From OLB6 sp964525565 (GTDB taxonomy: Bacteria > Bacteroidota > Ignavibacteria > Kapaibacteriales > Kapaibacteriaceae), in assembly GCA_964525565.1 (NCBI GenBank), contig CAZGHI010000008.1:1-64000 (forward strand): 64,000 bases of DNA. Direction: 5' to 3'. Shown here one piece after another: positions 15,843 to 24,401 of the stretch. Position 1 is the stretch's first letter, and each line of letters opens with the position of its first letter. Both the position numbers and the translations under genes were made by a program. Below the pieces are notes generated by a model that saw nothing but the letters and a program-made list of their open reading frames with translations, was not told the DNA's origin and made no database searches.

Positions 15843-17507
15843 TTACACCTGTAATACTCCGGTGCGGAAGTCAGGAATTGTTCCAACGTGTGATGCAACG
15901 GCAATGCCACGGGAAATTACATCGCGGGTATCAGTCGGAGCAATGATACCGTCAATCCATAACTGTGAAGCTGCATACAGTGGCGTTGTTGTGGCATCAT
16001 AATGGGCCTGAATCTCCTCGAGCATCTTCTTTTGTTTGTCGGGAGTAATAGTCTCACCCTGTTTCTCAAGCGCTGCTAGTTTAATTGTTAAAAGGGTTTT
16101 TGCAGCTTGTGCCCCTCCCATAACTGCAATTTGGGCGCTTGGCCAGGCATACATAAATCGCGGGTCGTATGCGCGGCCGCACATAGCATAATTTCCTGCT
16201 CCATACGAGTTCCCAACTACAATGGTGAACTTGGGTACCGTACTGTTGGCAACCACATTCACCAATTTGGCGCCGTCCTTTATAATACCTCCCTGTTCCG
16301 CACGCGTGCCCACGATAAACCCTGTAACGTCTTGCAGAAAAACTAGTGGTATGCCCCGCTGATTACAGTTCATGATAAAGCGGGCTGCTTTATCGGCAGA
16401 ATCACTATAAATCACACCACCAACCTGCATCTCGCCACCGCCCGACCGTACTACTTCCCGGTTGTTGGCAACAATGCCAACAGCCCACCCGTCAATTCTA
16501 CCGTACCCACATAAGATGGTTTTACCGTAGTCAGGCTTGTACTCGTCGAACTCACTTGCATCGAGCAAACGCGCCAGTATCTGACGCATACTATATGGCT
16601 TTGCCCTGTCTGCCGGAAGAATACCCCACAGCTCTTCGGGATCGTATGCAGGGGGCTGTGGTTGTGTCCGCGAAAAAATGTCTTTCCGACCTTTCAACGG
16701 CGAGAATTTCTCTATTAGCGACCTGATGGCTTCAATTGCTTCTTCGTCGGATTCCACCTTAACATCAACAACTCCGCTCACCGACGTATGCATGGTAGCC
16801 CCCCCCAGGGGCTCAATGCCGGTGCGTTCGCCAATGGCAGCCTCCACAAGGGCCGGACCTGCAAGAAAGACCGAACCGGTACCATTAACAATAAGCGCTT
16901 CGTCGCACATAATCGGCAGATAAGCACCACCGGCCACACATGGACCCATAATGGCAGCAATCTGAGGAATCCCGAGAGCGCTCATTTGTGCATTGTTGCG
17001 AAACTGGCGTCCAAAATGCTCTTTGTCGGGAAAAATCTGGTCTTGCATTGGCAGATAAACACCTGCAGAATCAACCAGGTACACAATGGGCAGGTGATTT
17101 TCCAGTGCTATTTCCTGAGCACGCAAATTCTTTTTTGCCGTAAGCGGAAACCACGCTCCGGCTTTCACGGTCGCGTCGTTGGCAACAATCATACATTCGC
17201 GATTATGTATGATGCCAATGCCTGCAACAACTCCTGCGCTGGCACAGCCCCCTTCCTCCTCATACATACCTTCGGCGGCAAAGAGGCCCACCTCTAAAAA
17301 GTTAGTCGCATCATCGGTTAACAGGGCTATCCGTTCACGGGCTGTGAGCTTGCCTTTCGCTTTGTGCCGTTCAATGGCTTTAACACCGCCACCGAGTTTA
17401 ATACGTTCTGCTACTGCTTGCACCACCCGATACTTCTGCCTGTTTACGTCGGCATTGGTCTCAAAGGTGAGATCGGCTGGCACAGGCGTACCGATGGTAA
17501 TCGCCAT
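15843..17507 (-). CDS. acyl-CoA carboxylase carboxyltransferase (beta) subunit
   Basis: Carboxyltransferase half of a biotin-dependent acyl-CoA carboxylase, moving CO2 from carboxybiotin to an acyl-CoA in the cytoplasm. The 554 residues form two crotonase-like domains. The N-terminal one has KLTARERIALL, a GGCASAGVVAGIG segment and LVDSAGVYLPMQDQIFPDKEHFG. The C-terminal one has LLDASEFDEYKPDYG, LQDVTGFIVGT and VVGNSYGAGNYAMCGRAYDPRFMYAWP. The pattern around DSAGVYLPMQDQIFPD and the absence of a fused biotin domain resemble 3-methylcrotonyl-CoA carboxylase beta, though propionyl- or geranyl-CoA carboxylase beta are possible. A separate biotinyl carrier gene lies at 27.4-27.9 kb; no biotin carboxylase subunit is in the window. 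It follows secG by 9 bases and precedes the dehydrogenase by 15. Confidence 0.9.
   Translation of the reverse strand: MAITIGTPVPADLTFETNADVNRQKYRVVQAVAERIKLGGGVKAIERHKAKGKLTARERIALLTDDATNFLEVGLFAAEGMYEEEGGCASAGVVAGIGIIHNRECMIVANDATVKAGAWFPLTAKKNLRAQEIALENHLPIVYLVDSAGVYLPMQDQIFPDKEHFGRQFRNNAQMSALGIPQIAAIMGPCVAGGAYLPIMCDEALIVNGTGSVFLAGPALVEAAIGERTGIEPLGGATMHTSVSGVVDVKVESDEEAIEAIRSLIEKFSPLKGRKDIFSRTQPQPPAYDPEELWGILPADRAKPYSMRQILARLLDASEFDEYKPDYGKTILCGYGRIDGWAVGIVANNREVVRSGGGEMQVGGVIYSDSADKAARFIMNCNQRGIPLVFLQDVTGFIVGTRAEQGGIIKDGAKLVNVVANSTVPKFTIVVGNSYGAGNYAMCGRAYDPRFMYAWPSAQIAVMGGAQAAKTLLTIKLAALEKQGETITPDKQKKMLEEIQAHYDATTTPLYAASQLWIDGIIAPTDTRDVISRGIAVASHVGTIPDFRTGVLQV
16799..16806. repeat. homopolymer tract, 8 C (G on coding strand)
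   Basis: Eight consecutive C within the acyl-CoA carboxylase gene, read as G on the coding strand and translated into glycines in EPLGGATMH. The frame is intact as sequenced. A one-base slip would truncate the protein. Confidence 0.9.
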
Positions 17508-17516
17508 GGGGAGTGT

Positions 17517-17870
17517 TTAGTTACCTTGTTCAGGAGTTCCCGGCTGATCTGGCTGCGGAGCTGCGGACGGCGGATTCGGGATGGCGTTTGTTGGGATGGA
17601 CCTGCCGGACGTTACTGGTGCATTTGCCTCTTCATCCGATGGGAGAAAAAGCTTATTCACGGCGATAGCAATCAGGATGATTGCCGTGATAAGTCCAATA
17701 GTAATATTCTGGAGAATATTCCGGCCTGCCCGCACGCCCAGGATATTGTTGAGTTGTCCGCCAAGACCTCCCATTCCGGAAATCATCTCGGCCTTCCCGG
17801 GCTGAATGAGAACAACCATAATGAGTAAGAGCGATGCAAACATCGCTAAGAGAATAAGTACTGTAGCCAT
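17517..17870 (-). CDS. secG: preprotein translocase subunit SecG
   Basis: Small membrane subunit of the SecYEG channel, which assists SecA-driven protein export. The 117-residue product has two membrane helices: ATVLILLAMFASLLLIMVVLIQ at the N terminus and IGLITAIILIAIAVNKLF at about 57-74. Between them is the SecG loop with PGKAEMISGMGGLGGQLNN, and after them a proline-rich cytoplasmic tail common in the FCB group. I chose ATG 17870 over an in-frame TTG at 17879 because the TTG lies inside a TTG-N19-TATTTTTG promoter that ends 6 bases before the ATG. The carboxylase gene follows 9 bases later and probably shares the transcript. Confidence 0.93.
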   Translation of the reverse strand: MATVLILLAMFASLLLIMVVLIQPGKAEMISGMGGLGGQLNNILGVRAGRNILQNITIGLITAIILIAIAVNKLFLPSDEEANAPVTSGRSIPTNAIPNPPSAAPQPDQPGTPEQGN

Positions 17871-17876
17871 AGTATT

Positions 17877-17906
17877 CAAAAATACGGTATTTGTGGCTTA
17901 GCACAA
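17877..17906 (-). promoter_or_regulatory. Bacteroidetes-type promoter of secG
   Basis: On the minus strand: TTG (17904-17906), 19-base spacer, TATTTTTG (17877-17884), 6 bases, ATG. Both boxes match the Flavobacterium consensus and the spacing is ideal. This is the best promoter in the window, and its position implies a transcript starting at or next to the start codon. Confidence 0.65.
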
Positions 17907-17908
17907 CG

Positions 17909-19009
17909 CTATGGACATTTATATCCCACGCACTTTGGCGTTTTTACATCCATCGAATGGAGTCCAAACCATCCTAAAAAGGTGTCATACCTGTGTTCAT
18001 TGGACTTGTAGTAGTCGTTCATTTCCTTTTTGTTCCCATATGAATACAACCACCACAGATATTCTTTCAGCCAACCTGCTGCTAACAACGTTGCATGATA
18101 GTTGAGTACGTCATTCGGATACTTTTCCAAATAACCGGCTTCTTTCCAAGCTCGAATAAACAGTAAACGAAGCTCAACGAGTTGGGCAACGGAAAGCAGC
18201 GACGTGTCGGGCTTGTGATTACTCTTTGGCAAAGCTGCTAAAGACGTAGCCACAGTGTACTCAAAGGCCGTTGGGAAATTCATCACCGTTGGGCCCAAGG
18301 ATGAAGGTTGCTCAAGAAGGGCTTCGGAAGCAAGATTTATTGGGTCCTCGCTGCCCCGACGAATACCACGTTGCCATATCTGGAACAGCATTTCGCTGAT
18401 CTCGGCCGTACGTTGTGTGCTGCTCTCAATGTTCAGGAAGAGTTCACCGTACAACATAGCCCAGAATCGGTGTGGTGTGAAAGCAAACGTTTTGCAAATA
18501 GTATAGTAGGTGCTGGCATATGATGGCTCTGCCCTCGTACCTCGTACCCACCAGTCCAGTGCATCGTCAGGCTTTCTGTTCATCATTGCAATATTCCCTA
18601 ACTCAAGGTGCAGCCTACCGCTATTAGGCCATGATGCAAGTCCCTGATGATAGATGGTGGCAGCCTTATCCAGGCTGTCGAGGTGCACGTAGCAATTGCC
18701 CAACAGTTGGTAACCACGATCAAAAAGCGAACGATCCGTATAAATTGCTTCTAGTGCTGTTTGTGCGTCGTGATACTTTTCAGCCATCATTAAGCAAATT
18801 GCTCGCTCATATTTGTACGGCGTATAGTCCGGCACCGATTGGATTACCCTATCCCAAACTCGGATGGCTTGCTCAGGCATGTTCCGATCCATCAGCCCGA
18901 TTGCTTCCTGAACGCTTTTTTGCAGTGCGGCTGAGTCGGTTGCAGTTTGAGCAAACAATGTTGCTACCGAAGTCGTCATTATCAAAACAACTACTATGAA
19001 CTTTATCAC
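17909..19009 (-). CDS. secreted tetratricopeptide-repeat protein
   Basis: Exported helical repeat protein, probably a periplasmic scaffold; no specific partner is evident. From GTG 19009 it has 366 residues and a Sec signal peptide (MIKFIVVVLIMTTSVATLFA, cleavage before QTATD). Residues about 30-160 contain at least three TPR-like units: ALQKSVQEAIGLMDRNMPEQAIRVWDRVIQ, then one around YERAICLMMAEKYHDAQTALEAI, then AATIYHQGLASWPNSGRLHLELG. The C-terminal half is helical and unrecognised. GTG 19009 is supported by AGGAGAA (19012-19018) just upstream and gives a cleaner signal peptide than the in-frame GTG at 19033. The 5' end overlaps the start of the divergent TraB/GumN gene by 14 bases. Confidence 0.8.
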   Translation of the reverse strand: MIKFIVVVLIMTTSVATLFAQTATDSAALQKSVQEAIGLMDRNMPEQAIRVWDRVIQSVPDYTPYKYERAICLMMAEKYHDAQTALEAIYTDRSLFDRGYQLLGNCYVHLDSLDKAATIYHQGLASWPNSGRLHLELGNIAMMNRKPDDALDWWVRGTRAEPSYASTYYTICKTFAFTPHRFWAMLYGELFLNIESSTQRTAEISEMLFQIWQRGIRRGSEDPINLASEALLEQPSSLGPTVMNFPTAFEYTVATSLAALPKSNHKPDTSLLSVAQLVELRLLFIRAWKEAGYLEKYPNDVLNYHATLLAAGWLKEYLWWLYSYGNKKEMNDYYKSNEHRYDTFLGWFGLHSMDVKTPKCVGYKCP

Positions 19010-19934
19010 ACTTCTCCTGATTACTTCTTGCACATCGTTGTGGCGGTGGCTGACGATTTTCCTGGTGATACAGTGCGCTGCGGCATGTTCTACTCAGCCT
19101 CCTGTAAACAGAAAGCTGTCGGATGATTTTTCGCAACCCTCGTTACTCTGGAAAATAACATCTTCGTCGGGAGCGGAAAGTTTCATTTTTGGAACCATCC
19201 ACTTAGCCGATAGTTCAGTATTCTGGCAGCGCGACACTGTACTCACGCTTTTGCGCAGCTCCAAAGCTTTCTACGCAGAAATACATCTCGATTCAGCATT
19301 CTCGGGTTTAAAGCCAACAGCCATGCTCTTACCAGTCGGTACCTCGCTTGCTGATTTTTTTACAGCAGAAGAGTTGGCAGAGATCCGGGCTGTGTTGAAA
19401 GACCGCCTGGGACCAATGGCCTCCATGGCTGAACAGATGAAGCCGGCTGCGATTATCGGATTGTTGATGTTGGACTCGGTAGAAAAAACTGCTCCAATGA
19501 GCATTGACGAGTTTTTGTGGAAACAGGCAGCAGCAGGTGGCTGCACCATGGGTGGTTTAGAACGCATCTCTGAGCAGCTTTCATTATTGGACAGTCTCCC
19601 GCCACATGTTCTCCTACAGGTCGTTCGATCGTCAGAGCAAGACACCATGTTACCAAAACTCGTTCGTGCATACGCAAGCGAAGATCTACCAACAATTGTT
19701 CGCCTGGTTGATAGTGTGAGTGTGTTAGAATCGTTCATGTTAAGCTTGAACGACGATAGAAATACAAGAATGGCTCGTCGCATGCAACCAGCCCTAAACC
19801 AAGGTGGCGCATTTTTCGCTGTAGGGGCGGCACATCTGGGTGGAAAACAAGGAATACTTGCTGCACTCCAAGATTTGGGCTACTCAGTAGTACCCGTTTG
19901 GGGAGGGAGACGTAGGCAGTGGTTGACAAACTGA
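18996..19934 (+). CDS. TraB/GumN family lipoprotein
   Basis: Member of the TraB/GumN superfamily, related to the Tiki metalloproteases; the bacterial members have no assigned substrate. The 312-residue protein carries the two GX2H-type motifs of the family: FGTIHLADS near residue 65 and VGAAHLGGKQGILAALQDLGYSV near the C terminus. The N terminus is hydrophobic and ends in a lipobox-like AAAC (cysteine 31 from the ATG), suggesting lipid anchoring. The ATG at 18996 overlaps the 5' end of the divergent TPR gene; an in-frame TTG at 19038 would remove the overlap and still give a signal peptide. The gene converges on oppF with 26 bases between stops and no visible terminator. Confidence 0.8.
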   Translation: MNFITLLLITSCTSLWRWLTIFLVIQCAAACSTQPPVNRKLSDDFSQPSLLWKITSSSGAESFIFGTIHLADSSVFWQRDTVLTLLRSSKAFYAEIHLDSAFSGLKPTAMLLPVGTSLADFFTAEELAEIRAVLKDRLGPMASMAEQMKPAAIIGLLMLDSVEKTAPMSIDEFLWKQAAAGGCTMGGLERISEQLSLLDSLPPHVLLQVVRSSEQDTMLPKLVRAYASEDLPTIVRLVDSVSVLESFMLSLNDDRNTRMARRMQPALNQGGAFFAVGAAHLGGKQGILAALQDLGYSVVPVWGGRRRQWLTN

Positions 19935-19960
19935 AAAGGGGGCTATGGGCAGCGTGCTCA

Positions 19961-21018
19961 TCACTGAACAAACGGGCATGCTACATGTGCACCACTCTCT
20001 TTTACCGTAAGATCGGGAGTAATCTCTGCGCATTCTGAGCGCGCAATTGGGCATCGTGTGCGAAAACCACAGCCCGATGGCTTATTAAGCGGTGTAGGAA
20101 TATCACCTTGTAATATGATGCGCTGCTTATTCACGCGTGTTGGATCTGGTTCCGGTACAGCGCTGATAAGCGATTTTGTGTACGGATGCGTTGGGTTGAA
20201 GTACACCTGGTCGGCAGTTCCAATCTCTACAATGTTACCAAGGTACATCACGGCAATGCGTTGTGAAATATGGTAAACAACGCTAAGATCATGGGCAATG
20301 AACAGGTACGAGAGACCAAACTCGCTGCGCAAATCGTCCATGAGGTTTATCACCTGCGCCTGAACCGACACATCGAGAGCCGAAACAGGCTCGTCGCAAA
20401 CAATAAGGTCAGGGTTAGTTGCTAATGCTCTGGCAATGCCGATGCGCTGACGTTGTCCGCCACTAAATTCATGCGGATAGCGTGCTGCATATNNNNNNNN
20501 NNNNNNNNNNNNNNNNNNNNNNNNNNNAGTCCAACACGTATCAAGAGTTCTCGTACCCTATCGTCGATTTCGGATTTACTCAACGAACGCATGTGTATTT
20601 CTAGCGGTTCACCCACGATCTGACGCACGGAAAGGCGTTGGTTGAGTGACGAGTAAGGATCCTGAAAGATCATTTGCACAGCCCTGCGATACGGCATCAT
20701 GGCTTTCTTGGACAGATGCAGTAAATCAGCCGATCTTCCATCTTTGCTTGTGTACGTTACCATACCGGACAAATGAACATCCGGCGTAACATGTTTGAGA
20801 ACGTTCACAATAGCCCGACCAACGGTGGTTTTTCCGCAGCCAGACTCTCCAACAAGTCCCAGCGTCTCACCATGATTCATGGAGAATGAAACTCCATCAA
20901 CAGCCTTCACTTCTGCGACCTTACGTTGCAGAATACCACCATATACAGGAAAGTGAACATGAAGATTGTTCACGTCTAGAACTGTATTTCCGGTTTGAGC
21001 AGGATGTGTTGTGGTCAC
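19961..21018 (-). CDS. oppF: oligopeptide ABC transporter ATP-binding protein (OppF/DppF type), split by a gap
   Basis: Second ATPase subunit of a peptide importer. The part before the gap has HFPVYGGILQRKVAEVKAVDGV, Walker A GESGCGKTT and the Q-loop MIFQDPYSSLNQRLSV. After the gap the reading frame that continues AARYPHEFSGGQRQRIGIARAL, DEPVSALDVSVQAQV and HDLSVVYHIS carries signature, Walker B and H-loop. The C-terminal peptide-transporter extension has NPTHPYTKSLISAVPEPDP and a cysteine motif (CGFRTRCPIARSEC). The 35-base gap (20493-20527) is not frame-preserving, so the gene appears as two reading frames although both halves match one protein of about 350 residues. The ATG at 21018 overlaps the oppD stop by 4 bases. 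It is the last gene of the operon. Confidence 0.9.
20493..20527. other. assembly gap (35 N), length not frame-preserving
   Basis: Lies in oppF between the Q-loop and the ABC signature. The frames encoding LLIRVG before it and AARYPHEFSGGQ after it differ, so the true length is not 35. Confidence 0.97.
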
Positions 21019-22013
21019 GGATGTGTTCCTTCATGAACGAGATGACATCGAACCCAGTGGTTGGGCGCCGTTTCCACCAGCGGGGGTTCCACCGTGTTGC
21101 AGATATCGAGCTTCACTTCACAGCGGGTACAGAACTTGCACCCCACCGGAAGGTTCATAATGCTTGGTACGTTACCGGGAATTGCCTTCAACTTCTCACG
21201 CTGACTCCGGTCTCGTTCAGGTCTGGGAATTGACTCAAGCAAGCCCTTCGTATATGGGTGCAGCGGATTAGCAAATAAATCGCGGACATCGGCGACCTCC
21301 TGAATCTTACCACCGTACATAACGATTACACGCTGACACATTTCTGCCACTACTGCTAAATCGTGCGTGATAAGTACAATGGCTGCTTCTTCTCGTTTTT
21401 GCTTTAGCTCCAGCATGAGCTCGAGTATCTGAGCCTGTATCGTAACATCCAAGGCCGTGGTTGGTTCGTCGGCTATGAGCAGCGATGGGTTACATGCCAG
21501 AGCGATAGCAATCATCGCTCGCTGCCTCATGCCGCCGGAAAATTGGTGGGGGTAGTCGTGAATGCGCTTATCAGGATCGGGAATACCTACGAGGCGTAAC
21601 ATTTCAATGGCACGCTGTTCGGCTTCTTTTTCCGATACCGTCAAATGAGTTTGAATCACCTCGGCAATCTGCATACCCACCGTGAAAACCGGATTCAAAC
21701 TTGTCATAGGTTCCTGGAATATCATGGCGATTTCTCGTCCACGAATCGAATACATCTCTTCGTACGGCATCGTCACGATGTTGCGTCCCTTGAAGAGAAT
21801 TTCACCTCCAACAATCCTTCCTGGCGGATCCGGGATGAGCTTCATCAAGGAAAGAGCTGTCACACTCTTGCCGGAGCCTGATTCACCAACAATACCAAGT
21901 ACCTCTCCGGTGTAAATGGTAAAGGAGACACCATCAACTGCCTTCGCCCACGTACCTTCAATATTGAAGTGCGTTTGGAGATTCCTAACCTCAACGAGTG
22001 GCGTACGGGACAT
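21015..22013 (-). CDS. oppD: oligopeptide ABC transporter ATP-binding protein (OppD/DppD type)
   Basis: First ATPase of the peptide importer. The 332 residues include Walker A GESGSGKSV (about 40-48), Q-loop MIFQEPMTSLNPVFTVG, signature FSGGMRQRAMIAIAL, Walker B LLIADEPTTALDVTIQAQ and switch HDLAVVAEMCQ. The C-terminal extension has NPLHPYTKGLLESIPRPE and a four-cysteine motif ending CKFCTRCEVKLDIC, which in related proteins binds an Fe-S cluster. The start overlaps the stop of the permease oppC by one base and the end overlaps oppF by 4, so all subunits are translationally coupled. The pair oppD/oppF corresponds to the two halves of E. coli YejF, consistent with the Yej-like permeases and binding protein upstream. 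Confidence 0.94.
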   Translation of the reverse strand: MSRTPLVEVRNLQTHFNIEGTWAKAVDGVSFTIYTGEVLGIVGESGSGKSVTALSLMKLIPDPPGRIVGGEILFKGRNIVTMPYEEMYSIRGREIAMIFQEPMTSLNPVFTVGMQIAEVIQTHLTVSEKEAEQRAIEMLRLVGIPDPDKRIHDYPHQFSGGMRQRAMIAIALACNPSLLIADEPTTALDVTIQAQILELMLELKQKREEAAIVLITHDLAVVAEMCQRVIVMYGGKIQEVADVRDLFANPLHPYTKGLLESIPRPERDRSQREKLKAIPGNVPSIMNLPVGCKFCTRCEVKLDICNTVEPPLVETAPNHWVRCHLVHEGTHP

Positions 22014-23134
22014 CAGCGTAACCGTGAAAAAACTTTAGGATCGAATGCTTCGCGAATTCCTTCGCCAATGAACACTACAAGTGTAAGCGTAACGAACATG
22101 GCCGACATTGGCACCACAACAAGCCAGTACTTGGAAATGTTGGCAAGGCCAACACTAATCATTTGCCCCCATGAAGGGGTGGGAGGTCGTAAACCGAACC
22201 CCAGGAAGTCAAGGCTAACCAGTGCACCGATACCCGAAACAATAGCAAACGGGAAAAAGGTAATCAGAGGAACTAGCGAATTCGGTAGGATATGCTTTAC
22301 GATTATGGATCGTGTCGGCACTCCAATGGAAACAGCCGCTGCTACATAATCTCGCGAGCGCTCCCGATAAAACTGCGCACGCATCTGCACTGCCGGCCCT
22401 AGCCATGCAAAAACAGAGATCATGAACACCAGCAACAGGAAATTCGGCTCTACGATACTAACAATGATTATGATAACAAAGAGGAATGGAATTGCCGACC
22501 ATATCTCCATAAATCGCTGAGTAAGAATGTCGAATAATCCACCAAAGTATCCCATGGCCGCACCGATGGGCACACCAATCAGGTACTCAATAAGCGCAAT
22601 GAGCAGTGCAAACGATATGGAAACCTGAAACCCATATGCCATGCGAGCCAATACGTCGCGGCCCCGATCATCTGTACCAAGAATGCGCACCAAACCAGAA
22701 CCATCGGTTGTAAATGGCTCAACGAACTTGTCGTTACCGGCAACGGTGATGTCTTCGATGGGACTAAACGGGTACAGAGGCATCATGATCCAGTTTTCGC
22801 TGTTTGCATTCTGCCACTTTGCCTGTAACGAGCGGTAATCTGCCTCGCTCTCCACACCGGTTTCGCCAAAGGTTGCCGCACTGTAAAAACTTGATGGAGC
22901 AACCAATCCAATAACGGGAAGAGAGTTCAACAGATCAAGAGCAGCCGGTGAGTATAGCTTTCCTTCGTACGAAACAAGTAAAGCCTTGTTATTCATTAGT
23001 ACCGGCAACAAGAACGAAACAAGGTATAGCGTAATTAGGATAAGAAAAGACCAGTAACCGCGACGCATGTTCTTGAACTTGCGCCAACGGCGTTGATTTA
23101 TGGAAAGATGCTCTGAGGATACGTGTTTTGCCAT
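22013..23134 (-). CDS. oppC: peptide ABC transporter permease (OppC/YejE type)
   Basis: Inner-membrane permease subunit. The 373 residues start with a charged segment RRWRKFKNMRRGYWSFLILI and one membrane helix. A periplasmic domain of about 100 residues follows (about 60-160), then five helices from about 165 on. The long periplasmic insertion after the first helix is a trait of the YejE subgroup. The docking EAA loop reads AAAVSIGVPTRSIIVKHILPNSLVP. The segment GTDDRGRDVLARMAYGFQVS is the conserved start of the membrane core of OppC-type permeases. It sits 5 bases after oppB and overlaps oppD by one base. It probably imports peptides together with the adjoining binding lipoprotein. Confidence 0.93.
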   Translation of the reverse strand: MAKHVSSEHLSINQRRWRKFKNMRRGYWSFLILITLYLVSFLLPVLMNNKALLVSYEGKLYSPAALDLLNSLPVIGLVAPSSFYSAATFGETGVESEADYRSLQAKWQNANSENWIMMPLYPFSPIEDITVAGNDKFVEPFTTDGSGLVRILGTDDRGRDVLARMAYGFQVSISFALLIALIEYLIGVPIGAAMGYFGGLFDILTQRFMEIWSAIPFLFVIIIIVSIVEPNFLLLVFMISVFAWLGPAVQMRAQFYRERSRDYVAAAVSIGVPTRSIIVKHILPNSLVPLITFFPFAIVSGIGALVSLDFLGFGLRPPTPSWGQMISVGLANISKYWLVVVPMSAMFVTLTLVVFIGEGIREAFDPKVFSRLR

Positions 23135-23139
23135 GATCG

Positions 23140-24382
23140 TTATGAAAATCGAATGCGTGGATCAACCATAGCAAGGAGAAAATCGGAAATGATACTTCCG
23201 ATAATGGTAATCATTATTGAGAGCACCGTATAGGCAAAGAAGACATTAGAGTCGCGAAACAATATGGCTTCAAAGGAGAGCCGTCCAATGCCTTCGATGT
23301 TAAAAGCAACCTCTATTAAATAGTTTCCGGCAAGAAAGATCCCGATGATTCCACCTATCGAGGCTACCAAAGGAATTATGCTATTGCGCATTGCATGCAG
23401 CCAAACAACGCGGTCTTCCCGCAGACCCTTGGCGTATGCCGTTCGAATAAAATCCTGCCCCAGCGTATCAAGAAGTGAGTTCTTCATGAGCATCGTAAGC
23501 GTAGCAAAGCCATGAAGTGTATAGGCAATTGTTGGCAAAACAAAATACCATGCACGGTCCGCAATCTTCTCGATAAACGTTAGCTGATCGTAGTCAGGCG
23601 ATTGAAACCCGCCTGTAGGGAAAATAGACCAAAAACTCCCCCCCCCAAAAAGAACAAGAAGTGTTGCGCCAACAGCAAATGCCGGTAAAGAGTACGCTAA
23701 GAATACAATACTCGATGTAGTTGCGTCGAATGCCGATCCATGCCGTAGTGCTTTTTGAACACCCAAATAAAAACTAATGGCATACGAGATAATGAAGCCA
23801 ATAAGACCGAACTGTAATGATACATGAAGTCTATCAGTTATTAACTCCGAAACGGGTTTCCGAAACTGATACGAGTTGCCAAAGTCAAACGTAAGAATGC
23901 CTGAAAGCTTTCGTTGATACACCCAAACACTCTCTTCCTTGCTGGAAGGGTCAACAAACCAATCAGAAAGCGCTTTCGTTGTGTCTNNNNNNNNNNNNNN
24001 NNNNNNNNNNNNNNNCGTCCGCTGCATTCTTTTTTACAAGGACGCGTTTTCCATTCCCGACGTTTCGGATCTTGCCCAGTTCCGCGAGATAATCATTCAC
24101 AGGCCTCGGCATAAGACCCAACCATATTAAGTACCGCTGCCAAATGGGTTTGTCAACCTGATAGTAACGCTGAAGGGCCTCCAGTTGTGATGCCGGTAAC
24201 GACATTCCTTCTGTTCCAAGGGCTGACCCCCCCCCCTCCGCGCCTTGTCCCTTTCGCAAGGCATTCAGTTGCTGCTCGTATGCTCCACCCGGTGCAAACT
24301 GCACGATGAAGAATACAACCATTGTTGCACCAATGAAGGTTGGAACAGCAAGGAGAACCCGACGAACAAAGTACTGGAACAT
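23140..24382 (-). CDS. oppB: peptide ABC transporter permease (OppB/YejB type), split by a gap
   Basis: First permease of the peptide importer. The N-terminal part has the standard MFQYFVRRVLLAVPTFIGATMVVFF start and YQVDKPIWQRYLIWL. After the gap the protein continues GILTFDFGNSYQFRKPVSELI, several helices, the EAA loop AYAKGLREDRVVWLHAMRNSIIPLV and a C-terminal MVDPRIRF. An insertion of about 60 residues between the first helix and the SYQFRKPV segment is as in YejB. The gap (23987-24015, 29 N) does not preserve frame, but the two sides together give a typical protein of about 410 residues. Two long G tracts on the coding strand lie here (23638-23646 and 24227-24236), both coding glycines. 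Start ATG 24382, 19 bases after the binding-protein stop. Confidence 0.9.
23638..23646. repeat. homopolymer tract, 9 C (G on coding strand)
   Basis: Nine consecutive C in oppB, encoding glycines in VLFGGGSFWS on the minus strand. Long enough to be prone to slipped-strand errors; frame is open as sequenced. Confidence 0.95.
23987..24015. other. assembly gap (29 N), length not frame-preserving
   Basis: Interrupts oppB between its periplasmic insertion and the rest of the permease. The frame that encodes VLVKKNAAD on one side does not match the one that encodes TTKALSDWF on the other. Confidence 0.97.
24227..24236. repeat. homopolymer tract, 10 C (G on coding strand)
   Basis: Ten consecutive C in oppB, the longest such tract in the window, encoding GGG in AEGGGSALG in the periplasmic insertion. 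A one-base slip would truncate the permease early. Confidence 0.95.
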
Positions 24383-24401
24383 GGTCTTGAATTACACTCT
24401 T

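Noticed and set aside
16788..17297. 169-residue open frame opposite the carboxylase gene
   Set aside because: Shadow of the carboxylase codons; composition is irregular and no start signal or homology is visible.
20422..20492. Short frame after the gap in oppF (MQHAIRMNL...)
   Set aside because: This is the wrong frame; the frame with AARYPHEFSGGQRQR contains the ABC signature.
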